Shown here one piece after another: positions 16,631 to 24,442 of a stretch of 64,000 nt of DNA. The position numbers and the translations under genes were made by a program. Every line of letters begins with the position of its first letter. The first letter of the stretch is position 1. The notes beneath the pieces were generated by a model, which worked only from the letters and a program-made list of their open reading frames with translations, was not told the origin of the DNA and made no database searches. Source of the stretch: Methylocella silvestris BL2 (lineage in GTDB: Bacteria; Pseudomonadota; Alphaproteobacteria; Rhizobiales; Beijerinckiaceae); the NCBI RefSeq assembly GCF_000021745.1, contig NC_011666.1, forward strand, positions 2,569,001 to 2,633,000. Direction: 5' to 3'.

Positions 16631-17668
16631 ATGAAGGCGAAAAACGAAGCATGCGCGCGCGCGGCGCTCGGCCGGGCTTTCGCCTGCGCCGTCGCCTTGG
16701 CGGCGACCATGCCGAAAGCCGCCGCCAACGACAGTTCAGTCGAGCTTGCGGTTGGCGGCGTCACCTTCACGCAGTCGCCGGATGTGTCGATGGAGGAAGA
16801 GACGCTGACGATCACGCCTGAAACGGTGACCGTCAACTACCGCTTCCTCAACCAGACGCAAGCGCCGGTTACGCTCAACGTCGGCTTTCCACTGCCCGAC
16901 CTTGATCTTTCGGATCAGGATTCCGCCTATGCTATTCCAGGCGCCGATCCCGTCAATTTCGTCGATTTCAAAACCCGGATCGACGGCAAGCCGATCAAAT
17001 TCGACGTCGTCCAGCGCGCGAAAATGGGCGCCCGCGACGTCACCGCCGCTGTCCGCGCGTCAGGCTTGCCCATCGCGCTTCTTGGCGCCGACGCGCAGCA
17101 GAAAATCTCCGCCATCACGCCGGAGGCCAGGACCGCGCTGATCGATGCCGGTCTTCTCATTCCGGCCGGGACCAGCGAAACGGGCGAGGCGCTCTACGGG
17201 CCGGCCTGGACCGCGACCACCGCCTTCACCCGCAAGCAGGTTTTCCCGCCGGGCTCCAGCGTCAATGTCGAGCATCGCTACAGGACAAGCCTTGGCGCCA
17301 GCCAGGACACCGCGCTCCGCAAGGCGCTGCGCGACGCCGAAGGCATGGGCCCAACCGTCGAGCGCTACCGCAAGGATTACTGCCTGCCGGATGATTTTTT
17401 CCGCGGCCTCGACAAGATCGCCGGCTCGGAGCCGACCAATACAGCGCGGCTGCAGGAACGGCGCATCGCCTATGTGCTGAAGACCGGCGCGAACTGGTCC
17501 GGGCCGATCAAGAATTTTCACCTCATCGTCGACAAGGGCAAGCCCGACCGGCTGGTCAGCTTCTGCTTCGACAATGTGAAAAAGATTTCACCGACAGCCT
17601 TCGAGGCGAAGCTTGAGAATTTTACGCCGGCGCAGGATCTAAAGATCCTGTTGATCGGAAAATATTGA
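16631..17668 (+). CDS. Exported DUF4424-family protein
   Basis: The 345-residue product has a signal peptide (cleavage likely near PKAAAND) and a beta-sandwich-like domain. It opens SSVELAVGGVTFTQSPDVSMEEE and continues with VTVNYRFLNQTQAPVTLNVGFPLPDL, which I recognise as the DUF4424 pattern. No enzymatic function is known for this family. A later FPPGSSVNVEHRYR segment is also typical. It lies 44 bases after the PAAR gene on the same strand and could be part of the same transcript. A periplasmic location is expected. Confidence 0.75.
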   Translation: MKAKNEACARAALGRAFACAVALAATMPKAAANDSSVELAVGGVTFTQSPDVSMEEETLTITPETVTVNYRFLNQTQAPVTLNVGFPLPDLDLSDQDSAYAIPGADPVNFVDFKTRIDGKPIKFDVVQRAKMGARDVTAAVRASGLPIALLGADAQQKISAITPEARTALIDAGLLIPAGTSETGEALYGPAWTATTAFTRKQVFPPGSSVNVEHRYRTSLGASQDTALRKALRDAEGMGPTVERYRKDYCLPDDFFRGLDKIAGSEPTNTARLQERRIAYVLKTGANWSGPIKNFHLIVDKGKPDRLVSFCFDNVKKISPTAFEAKLENFTPAQDLKILLIGKY

Positions 17669-17805
17669 TCGGCCGCCAGCCGCGAGGCGTTCTTTTGCGC
17701 CGCTGTACCCTAGGGAACAGACGCCTTGGCGTCGCTGCTGCATCTTGCTCCTCATGTTGATTTCCGTTGGTCGCTGGTTCGACGATCAACTCCGGGGAGG
17801 TTTTT

Positions 17806-18348
17806 ATGGCGGACGATGTGTTCTTTCGCGCTTCGGGTCAGGCTGGCTATGAAGTGGATTGTGGTCACCACACAAAAACGCGCGTGGTGTTCGGAATTTT
17901 CGACGAGGAGAAGACATCGATCGCCTGGTATCTGTTCGCCTCGGCGGCCGACAAGAAATCACAGAAAGAATGTGAAACGACAGATGTGCTCGTCACCGAA
18001 CAATTCGGCTTTCGTACGGACGTCGGACGGCACATTCGGGTCTTGTTCCGAAAGAAAATCGGCTTGGACGGCCTTGCCGACAAGAAGGGAAGCTTCGCAA
18101 CGCTCAACATGGATGCGACTGACAAATCGCGCCTGATCGGCTGCCGCATCGCGAAATTGAAAACCAAGGCCGGAGAGGTCGTAACCTTTCCGTTCGGCTT
18201 TCAGCAGAACTCAAAGCCAGCGAGAGCGAATCAAGACATAGAAGGCAAGGTGCTGTTTCTGGAATCAGGACCTTTCGACGAAAAGACGTTTCATCTCGGC
18301 CCGCAGGGAAAAGACTCGAAGATCAAAATATCCGGCGGCGTGGTTTGA
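17806..18348 (+). CDS. Unidentified small protein, tandem family copy 1
   Basis: First of three tandem paralogues, 180 residues. It begins MADDVFFRASGQAGYEVDCG and contains KTRVVFGIFDEEKTSIAWYLF, KLKTKAGEVVTFPFG and a C-terminal KTFHLGPQGKDSKIKISGG. There is no signal peptide and no membrane span, and the pattern of short alternating hydrophobic stretches suggests an all-beta fold. The ATG follows an excellent GGGGAGG site. I do not recognise the family. It sits downstream of the PAAR and DUF4424 genes, so an effector, cargo or adaptor role for T6SS can be proposed but not shown. Confidence 0.8.
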   Translation: MADDVFFRASGQAGYEVDCGHHTKTRVVFGIFDEEKTSIAWYLFASAADKKSQKECETTDVLVTEQFGFRTDVGRHIRVLFRKKIGLDGLADKKGSFATLNMDATDKSRLIGCRIAKLKTKAGEVVTFPFGFQQNSKPARANQDIEGKVLFLESGPFDEKTFHLGPQGKDSKIKISGGVV

Positions 18349-18446
18349 AGCTCCCGTCGGAGCCGGGCGCGTCCGGCTGTGTGATGAGCCTCTGCCTCGA
18401 CAATGGCGGAGCGACGACGACTTCGAATTTTGAAGAGGGCGAAGTT

Positions 18447-18992
18447 ATGACGGACAGAATGCGCGTCAAGTTTTCCGGGCAGGCCGGCTATGAGGTCGAT
18501 TGCGGCCATCATAAGAAAACCCGCGTCGTGTTCGGCATGATCGACGATGAAAAAACGACGGTCGCGTGGTATCTGTTCACCTCAACCGCCGACAAGAAAT
18601 CGCAGAAGGAATGCGCGGCCAACGATGCGCCCGCCTCTGTGAAATTCGGCTATCGCACCGATATCGGGCGGACGATCCCGCATTCGTTCGAGAAAAAAAT
18701 CGCGATGAACGAATTGGCCCAGAATCCAAAAGGGACTTACGCGACCCTTAATATGGACTCGACCAAAACCTCGCGCATGATCGGCTACCGTATTGACAAG
18801 CTGAAGACCAAAGCCGGGGAGGTCGTTACTTTTCCTTTTGGAACCCAGCAGGATTCACAACCCTCGCGCGCAGGCGAGGACATCGAGGGCAAAGTGTTGT
18901 TTCTGGAAACGGCGTCCTTTGACGAGAAAAAGTTTCATCTCGGCCCGCAGGGGAAGGATTCGCAAATTTTGATCACCGGCGGCGCCACATGA
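18447..18992 (+). CDS. Unidentified small protein, tandem family copy 2
   Basis: Second paralogue, 181 residues, the closest relative of copy 1. The two share long identical runs (SGQAGYEVDCGHH, SADKKSQKEC nearly, LKTKAGEVVTFPFG, HLGPQGKDS), while variable parts cluster in the middle (residues about 55-90). A GAAGAGGGCGAAG ribosome site precedes the ATG at 18447; the longer frame from 18345 lacks one. The DNA has drifted at many third positions, so this is an old duplication held by selection on protein sequence and not a recent copy. Confidence 0.8.
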   Translation: MTDRMRVKFSGQAGYEVDCGHHKKTRVVFGMIDDEKTTVAWYLFTSTADKKSQKECAANDAPASVKFGYRTDIGRTIPHSFEKKIAMNELAQNPKGTYATLNMDSTKTSRMIGYRIDKLKTKAGEVVTFPFGTQQDSQPSRAGEDIEGKVLFLETASFDEKKFHLGPQGKDSQILITGGAT

Positions 18993-19023
18993 TCTTGCGC
19001 CGTGCGGCGCGCGCCTGGTGATA

Positions 19024-19039
19024 TTCAAATATTTTTGAA
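19024..19039. repeat. Short inverted repeat upstream of tandem copy 3
   Basis: TTCAAA at 19024-19029 and TTTGAA at 19034-19039 are perfect arms around a 4-base AT spacer, in a small AT-rich patch between tandem copies 2 and 3. This could be an operator or promoter element. There is no direct evidence of function. Confidence 0.25.
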
Positions 19040-19170
19040 CGGGCGCACGCACTCTCTACAGCTCTCCGGGAACAGGTTGTGCAGAGCCGCACGCGCCGCG
19101 CGAAAAATTCGCGACAAGAAGCACCCCCGTATCCAAGGCGCCTAGGAGCGGCGCCGTGAGGGAGAGCATT

Positions 19171-19689
19171 ATGTCTAGAGTCACATTTCGTATATCGGGT
19201 TATGCTGGCTATTCGGTCGCCTGTGGCGATCAATCCAAAACGCGCATTGTCTTCGCCGTCTTCGACGACGAGGAAACCAAGCTCGCCTGGTATCTTTTTT
19301 CCTCGCTAAAAGGTCAATGCGCCAAAGACGCAGCTACGACCCCCAAGAAATTCGGCCATCACGACGTTCCGGCTTTCAACCATCATACCTTCGAGAAAAA
19401 AATCGGCCTCGACGGATTGATCAGCAGACCCGCGGGCTCGACGGCGACGCTCAAGATGGATGTTACGGACCGACACATCAACTGCAACTTCAGCGACTTG
19501 AAGACCGCAGCCGGAGAGACCGTGGAGTTCACAGCGACAATTCAGACCGACAGCAAGCCGTCCGACGGCGGCAAGGACATCAAGGGAACGATGTATTTTC
19601 TCGAGCTCGTCGACTTTAGCAAAAAGGCATTTAAGCTTGGGCCGCAGGAGAAGAAATCGCAATCGTCGATCACCGGTCCGGTGAAATGA
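19171..19689 (+). CDS. Unidentified small protein, tandem family copy 3 (divergent)
   Basis: Third paralogue, 172 residues, clearly related but more divergent: SGYAGYSVACG, KTRIVFAVFDDEETKLAWYLF, FEKKIGLDGLI, LKTAAGETVEF and KAFKLGPQEKKSQ. It lost the KKSQKEC stretch and the second His of the GHH motif. The ATG at 19171 follows AGGGAG; a GTG at 19156 is an alternative. It is separated from copy 2 by 178 bases that include an inverted repeat, so it may have its own promoter. Confidence 0.78.
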   Translation: MSRVTFRISGYAGYSVACGDQSKTRIVFAVFDDEETKLAWYLFSSLKGQCAKDAATTPKKFGHHDVPAFNHHTFEKKIGLDGLISRPAGSTATLKMDVTDRHINCNFSDLKTAAGETVEFTATIQTDSKPSDGGKDIKGTMYFLELVDFSKKAFKLGPQEKKSQSSITGPVK

Positions 19690-19791
19690 CGCGGCCGCTC
19701 CCGGTTCGCGGGACATGCCACGGGGCGCGAGAGTGACGCAGCACACCGGCGCGGAGCGAATTTCGCGTATGATCCGCGACGTGAGGGAGCC

Positions 19792-21459
19792 ATGCCGCCC
19801 CGCGCGCCCATTCAAGGCGATGATCCTGTGAAAGCGATTAGACCGTTTTTTCGTGCCGCTCTGATCGCCGCCGGCCTCGCGCTGGCGGCGTCTTTTGCCT
19901 TTGCGCAGGATTCGGCGGTGAAGGAATCTGTCGGCAAAGATTCCGTGGTCAAGGAATTCAAGGCGGGGTTCGGACCAAACTCCGTCGGCGTCGTCGACGC
20001 GGCGGAAGATACCGAAATCGCCGGCCCGCAGGCGATCTATGCCGGCGAAAATGGCGAGATTCTCCTGCTCGATCAGGTCAACAGCCGCGTCGTCGGCTTC
20101 GAGCCCAAGGCGCCCGGCGAACGCACCCGTTCGCTCGCCCTTCCGCAAGGCGTCGATCCGACCGATCTGATCGTCGCCAACGGCGGCATCTATGTCTGGG
20201 ACGGCAAGCCGATCGCGCTTGAAGCGCGCGAGGGCGGCGGCGGTCTGACCCGCAGCCTGGCGCAAAGCAGCGGCGCGGTCGACGAAACCACCCAGTCGAT
20301 GTTCGCGCAAATGGGCTCCGAAGAAACCGACCCGGCGACCCGAACCATCTCCGCCGCGCCGGCCCGGACCCGCCAGCTCGTCGCCTCGCGCGGCAAAGGG
20401 CCCATCGCTGTGACGGTCACGCCCGACCAGACAGGCGCCGCGGTGCGGATCGAGGTCAGTCAGCAGGGCGCCTCGACGCCCTTCGCCAAGCTCGCGATGA
20501 AAGTAAGCGACAAATTCGGGGCGGTCGAGTTTCTGGACGTCGATCGATCCGGCCGCATGTATGTGCTCGCCGAAAACATTCCGCCCGTTGCGGGCATCGG
20601 CGCCTCGACCTTTATCGCGCGGTTCAGCCCGACCGGGGCGTTCGAGGGCGTCTATGAACTGCCCTTGACGCCAAATGTCGCGCTCTCGCGCCGCTTCGTC
20701 ACCGTCTCGCCCGAAGGCGACATCTATTTCCTGCGCACGCGCAAGGGCGTCGTCGACGTCATCGGCGTCGGCTTCCAGCCAATGAGAATTGGTCAGACCA
20801 TCGATATGCGCGGGCCCTCGCCCGATTATGCGGCGCTGGCGAAGCTCGGCAAGGGCGCGATCGCCGCCATTGGTCCCGTGACCCGCGCGAGCATCACGCA
20901 AAGAGGCCTCGCCTTTGAGGCCTTCACCTGGCGCCTGACGCCGGCGACTTACGGCCCCGATCCCGACGCGCAATGCTCGGGATTCAACCGGATCAGACGG
21001 CCCGGCTATCTCATCGGCCGCGCCGGGCAGGATGTGCGTGGCGTGCCCTATTGCTGGGGCTGTCAGGGATCGCTGCCGCAATTTGCGGCGCGCGTCTCGC
21101 GCGGCGCCCTCGCCGGCAATGTCTGCACGCGCAACGATCCGCGCTACGACGTTGTCGGAGTCGACTGCTCGTCCTTCGTCAGCGCGGCCTGGGGCCTTTC
21201 GACCCATTTCACCACCGCCGCCATCCCCTCGATCGCGGCGCTGCTTCAAAATCCGTGGGATCTGAAGCCCGGCGACGCGCTGAACAAGCCGGGCTCGCAT
21301 GTGATGCTGTTCATGGGATTTACGGCCGATCGCAAAGCCGAGGTGCTCGAGGCCTCCCCCGGCGGCTGCAACGGCCGCGTCTGCCGCAACGTCTATCCGC
21401 TGGCCTCGCTGCTCGAACGCGGCTACGAGCCACGCCGGTTCCGCGCGCTCGCGGATTGA
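19792..21459 (+). CDS. Secreted protein with C-terminal NlpC/P60-like cysteine peptidase domain
   Basis: The 555-residue product has a signal peptide in the segment KAIRPFFRAALIAAGLALA ending SFAFA. The middle looks like a beta-propeller: repeated short segments such as QAIYAGENGEILLLDQVN and EFLDVDRSGRMYVL. The C-terminal 130 residues contain VGVDCSSFVSAAWG (catalytic Cys) and GSHVMLFMG (catalytic His), as in NlpC/P60 peptidoglycan endopeptidases. The ATG follows AGGGAG closely. A GTG at 19828 would start right at the signal peptide and is an alternative. Location beside PAAR and the tandem family makes a cell-wall-directed effector or envelope remodeller plausible. Confidence 0.8.
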   Translation: MPPRAPIQGDDPVKAIRPFFRAALIAAGLALAASFAFAQDSAVKESVGKDSVVKEFKAGFGPNSVGVVDAAEDTEIAGPQAIYAGENGEILLLDQVNSRVVGFEPKAPGERTRSLALPQGVDPTDLIVANGGIYVWDGKPIALEAREGGGGLTRSLAQSSGAVDETTQSMFAQMGSEETDPATRTISAAPARTRQLVASRGKGPIAVTVTPDQTGAAVRIEVSQQGASTPFAKLAMKVSDKFGAVEFLDVDRSGRMYVLAENIPPVAGIGASTFIARFSPTGAFEGVYELPLTPNVALSRRFVTVSPEGDIYFLRTRKGVVDVIGVGFQPMRIGQTIDMRGPSPDYAALAKLGKGAIAAIGPVTRASITQRGLAFEAFTWRLTPATYGPDPDAQCSGFNRIRRPGYLIGRAGQDVRGVPYCWGCQGSLPQFAARVSRGALAGNVCTRNDPRYDVVGVDCSSFVSAAWGLSTHFTTAAIPSIAALLQNPWDLKPGDALNKPGSHVMLFMGFTADRKAEVLEASPGGCNGRVCRNVYPLASLLERGYEPRRFRALAD

Positions 21460-21617
21460 GATTGCGCTGGCGCCGCGTTCAATGCCGGCGCGCCGCAGCA
21501 AGCAAGATATCCAAATTATTGTAGGCGGCGGAACTTCGTGGAAGATCGCCCCGCAGACCGACGACTATTCTCCCCCACCTCACCGAACGTGAGCGAAAAG
21601 CAAATGGGGGGAAACGG

Positions 21618-23327
21618 ATGTCCCGGCTTTCATGGCTGCGCATACGCGCGGCGGCGTGTTTCGCCAAGAGAACTTTAGCAACGGGTTTGATCGTCGCAGC
21701 GGGGGCTTTGCTCTCGCACGCCCCGGCGCAGGCCGACAATAGTTTTCGCGTCGAAACCAAGGAAGGACCCGTAAAGGGCTATCTCAAGACTGGCGGGGTG
21801 GCGGTGTTTCTCGGAATACCCTACGCCGAGCCGCCTGTAGGCGATCTGCGCTGGCGGCCGCCGAAAAAACACGCCGCCTGGACCGATGTGCTGGACGCAA
21901 AGAATTTCGGCCCGACATGCGCGCAAATCACCACGCTCGGGTTGTTCGCAGGACCCGCCAACAACAATGAGGACTGCCTCTATCTGAACGTGTTCTCACC
22001 GAATGTTGATCCAGCGAGCCGCACAAAGCTTCCCGTCATCTTCTGGATCCATGGCGGCGGAAATGTCGATGGCGAAAGCAATGATTACGACGCAGGCAAG
22101 CTCGCCGCGGAGGGCGACGTCGTCGTCGTCACGATCAACTATCGCTTGAACCTGATGGGCTTTCTGGCGCATCCGGCGCTCGACGCAGAAGGTCATCTTT
22201 TCGGCAATTACGGAATTCTTGACCAGCAGCTCGCCCTCAATTGGGTACGGCGCAACATCTCGGCTTTCGGCGGCGACAAGAATAATGTGACCGTCGGCGG
22301 TCAATCGGCTGGCGCCTCCAATACAGCCGCCCAGATGATTTCGCCCCTCGCCGCCGGCTTGTTCCATCGCGCGATCCTGCAAAGCGGCGTGAGCTATTTC
22401 AGCGGGCTCGCGCCGCTGGCCGTCGCCGAAGCCAAAGGCGTCGCCTTCGCGGCTGCGGCGGGATGCGGTTCGGGGGCTGACTCGGCGACCGCGCAGTGCC
22501 TGCGCAACCTCCCGGCTGAGAAGGTCGAGGCGCTATCTGGAACGCAAACGGGCAATGGGCCCTATATCACCTATCTGGTCGAAGACGGCCAGATCCTGCC
22601 GCGGTCGTTTACGTCATCCTTCCAGTCAGGCCAGTTCAACCAGGTGCCGGTCATGAACGGCACGGTGCAGGACGAAGCCAATTTCACCCTCGGAATTACG
22701 GAATATTTCAAGAAACCGCGCACGCCTTTTACCGAAGACGACTTCAAAAATCTCGTGACGTCGACCTACAGCGGCAACGCCGGGCCGGGGGGCTCGCCGC
22801 CCGCCTATCCTGCGGGAACCGTCAACAAGGTTCTGGCGCGCTATCCTCTCAACGCCTATGCCTCGCCGCAACTGGCGATGGATGCGGTCACGACCGATGT
22901 GTCGGCCTGCCGCAGTTTCTACGCGAGCGAACTTCTTGCAAGTCAGACGCCCGTCTACGGCTATGAGTTCCAGGAGCGAACGGCGCCCTTTTATTTTCCC
23001 AAAATGCCGGGCTTCCTCCCGCTCGCCTATCACACCGCCGATATCCAGTTTCTGTTTCCGCTCTTTCATGGCGGCCCCGACGGCATAGCTCACGATCTGA
23101 ACAAAAAGCAGCAGGTTCTTGCCGATCAGATGACCGGCGCCTGGACCAATTTCGCCTGGACAGGCAATCCCAACGGACAGGGAAACAACCCCTGGCCGCA
23201 ATACAAGGGGAAGCCCGGCAGCTATTATCTCGCCCAGAATATTCCGGTGCAGACGACCTTCACGGGCAAGGAGTTCGCAGCCGCCCACAAATGCGACTTC
23301 TGGCAGAAAATCCTGATCTATAATTGA
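21618..23327 (+). CDS. Secreted type-B carboxylesterase
   Basis: A 569-residue carboxylesterase/para-nitrobenzyl-esterase-family protein, the usual family length. It has an N-terminal signal peptide (cleavage near APAQA), the GIPYAEPPVGDLRWRPP motif, NNEDCLYLNV, an oxyanion-hole HGGG, and the nucleophile elbow GGQSAGA. The acidic member of the triad probably lies in NGTVQDEANF and the His in LAYHTADIQF. It hydrolyses carboxylic esters, natural substrate unknown. A good terminator follows the stop. It is separated from the NlpC gene by 158 bases, so it is probably its own transcription unit. Confidence 0.93.
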   Translation: MSRLSWLRIRAAACFAKRTLATGLIVAAGALLSHAPAQADNSFRVETKEGPVKGYLKTGGVAVFLGIPYAEPPVGDLRWRPPKKHAAWTDVLDAKNFGPTCAQITTLGLFAGPANNNEDCLYLNVFSPNVDPASRTKLPVIFWIHGGGNVDGESNDYDAGKLAAEGDVVVVTINYRLNLMGFLAHPALDAEGHLFGNYGILDQQLALNWVRRNISAFGGDKNNVTVGGQSAGASNTAAQMISPLAAGLFHRAILQSGVSYFSGLAPLAVAEAKGVAFAAAAGCGSGADSATAQCLRNLPAEKVEALSGTQTGNGPYITYLVEDGQILPRSFTSSFQSGQFNQVPVMNGTVQDEANFTLGITEYFKKPRTPFTEDDFKNLVTSTYSGNAGPGGSPPAYPAGTVNKVLARYPLNAYASPQLAMDAVTTDVSACRSFYASELLASQTPVYGYEFQERTAPFYFPKMPGFLPLAYHTADIQFLFPLFHGGPDGIAHDLNKKQQVLADQMTGAWTNFAWTGNPNGQGNNPWPQYKGKPGSYYLAQNIPVQTTFTGKEFAAAHKCDFWQKILIYN

Positions 23328-23340
23328 TCCAGACATGGAA

Positions 23341-23368
23341 GGCCCGCGGCGCGGCTCGCGGGCCTTTT
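23341..23368 (+). terminator. Rho-independent terminator after the carboxylesterase
   Basis: GGCCCGCG at 23341-23348 pairs with CGCGGGCC at 23357-23364 across an 8-base loop, followed by TTTTGTTT. It lies 13 bases after the esterase stop and 48 bases from the end of the convergent TraB-like gene, so it ends the plus-strand unit. Confidence 0.75.
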
Positions 23369-23412
23369 GTTTGATCCGGCGTCATATGGCTCACGCCTCC
23401 TGACGCCGGTTC

Positions 23413-24435
23413 TCACTCCACCCGTTCGACCGCAAATCCCTGTTTCTCGAACAGCCGCAGCAGGCCGTCTTCTCCAGGAAGATGCGCCGCGCCGACGGCG
23501 ATGAAGACGCCGCCCTCGGCAAGCAGCGGCGTGGCGCGCGCCACCATGCGCTGATTGCGGCCCGAAATGAGGCGGTCGAGGAACAGCGCCGGCGTCGCCG
23601 CGCCCGCGACGCCGGGAATAAAATCGGGCGAGCGCATCCAGGCGAGAAGCGCGCCGGTCTCCTGCTCGACATAGCGGGCGATCGTCGTCTCGACGACGTC
23701 TTCGGCCTCGCTCGCCTGTCGCAGCGTCGAGACCAGCAATGCGCGGGACTCGTCCGGCGGCAGTCCGTCCAGACTGTCGAGTTGCTCGATCATGGTCTCG
23801 AGGCCGACGACTTTAAGCCCGCGCGCGCGTGCCATCGCGGCGATGCGCTGGTCGGCGTAGGGCCGGGCGCCGTTTGTGCGCGCGCAGGCGGGAAGATCGA
23901 GCAGCAGGGCGAGAACCGCCGGCTTCAGCTCGCCGGCGGCGGCGGCCTTCATTCCGGCGGCGGCGACAAGCGCCCTGAGCGCGGCAAAATCCGTTCGATC
24001 GAGCAGGTCCGCGGCGCGATCGGCGCCTTCCGCCTGCACGGCGGCGCGCATCGCCTTTGGATCCTTGCGGATCACGCTCGCCAGCCGCGCGCCGGTCTCG
24101 ATGGATTCCACGGCGAGCGTTTTCGATGCGGCGAGCGCCTCGACGACAGAGGGACGAAAATCCGTCACGCGGGGATCGGCAAGATGGAGCGTGCCGAACA
24201 GATAGGATGGCGCATTGGCGCCGTCGCTGAGGCGAAACAGGGTTCCGCGACCAAACGGCGTCTCGGCGGCCTGCGCCTTTATGGCGGCGAAAGCGTCCGG
24301 CGCCTTCTCTTCGATCAGCGGGAAGAGGTCATGGCCGGAGCAGGCCCCGCGCGCGCCGCTCGCCGCGAAACACAGAATCGCGGCGATGATTGCGCGGCGA
24401 CGAACTCCCTGCGCGGCCAGCTGCCCGCCAGCCAC
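23413..24435 (-). CDS. TraB/GumN-family protein, exported
   Basis: The 340-residue product has the two hallmark motifs of this family: SYLFGTLHLADPRV near the N-terminus (GTLH) and IAVGAAHLPGEDGLL near the C-terminus (GAAH). A GTG start at 24435 gives a signal peptide (RRRAIIAAILCFAASGARG). Longer starts would run back into the neighbouring gene. The frame is open to 24645, but that part is antisense-like low-complexity sequence. It begins 7 bases after the beta-barrel gene stop, so the two are co-transcribed. TraB/GumN proteins are predicted Tiki-like metallopeptidases; the substrate is unknown. Confidence 0.85.
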   Translation of the reverse strand: MAGGQLAAQGVRRRAIIAAILCFAASGARGACSGHDLFPLIEEKAPDAFAAIKAQAAETPFGRGTLFRLSDGANAPSYLFGTLHLADPRVTDFRPSVVEALAASKTLAVESIETGARLASVIRKDPKAMRAAVQAEGADRAADLLDRTDFAALRALVAAAGMKAAAAGELKPAVLALLLDLPACARTNGARPYADQRIAAMARARGLKVVGLETMIEQLDSLDGLPPDESRALLVSTLRQASEAEDVVETTIARYVEQETGALLAWMRSPDFIPGVAGAATPALFLDRLISGRNQRMVARATPLLAEGGVFIAVGAAHLPGEDGLLRLFEKQGFAVERVE

Positions 24436-24442
24436 GAGCCGC

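Noticed and set aside
19306-21501. 731-codon open frame antisense to tandem copy 3 and the NlpC-like gene
   Set aside because: It covers two convincing plus-strand genes, is Arg/Gly/Asp-rich low-complexity sequence and shows no domain.
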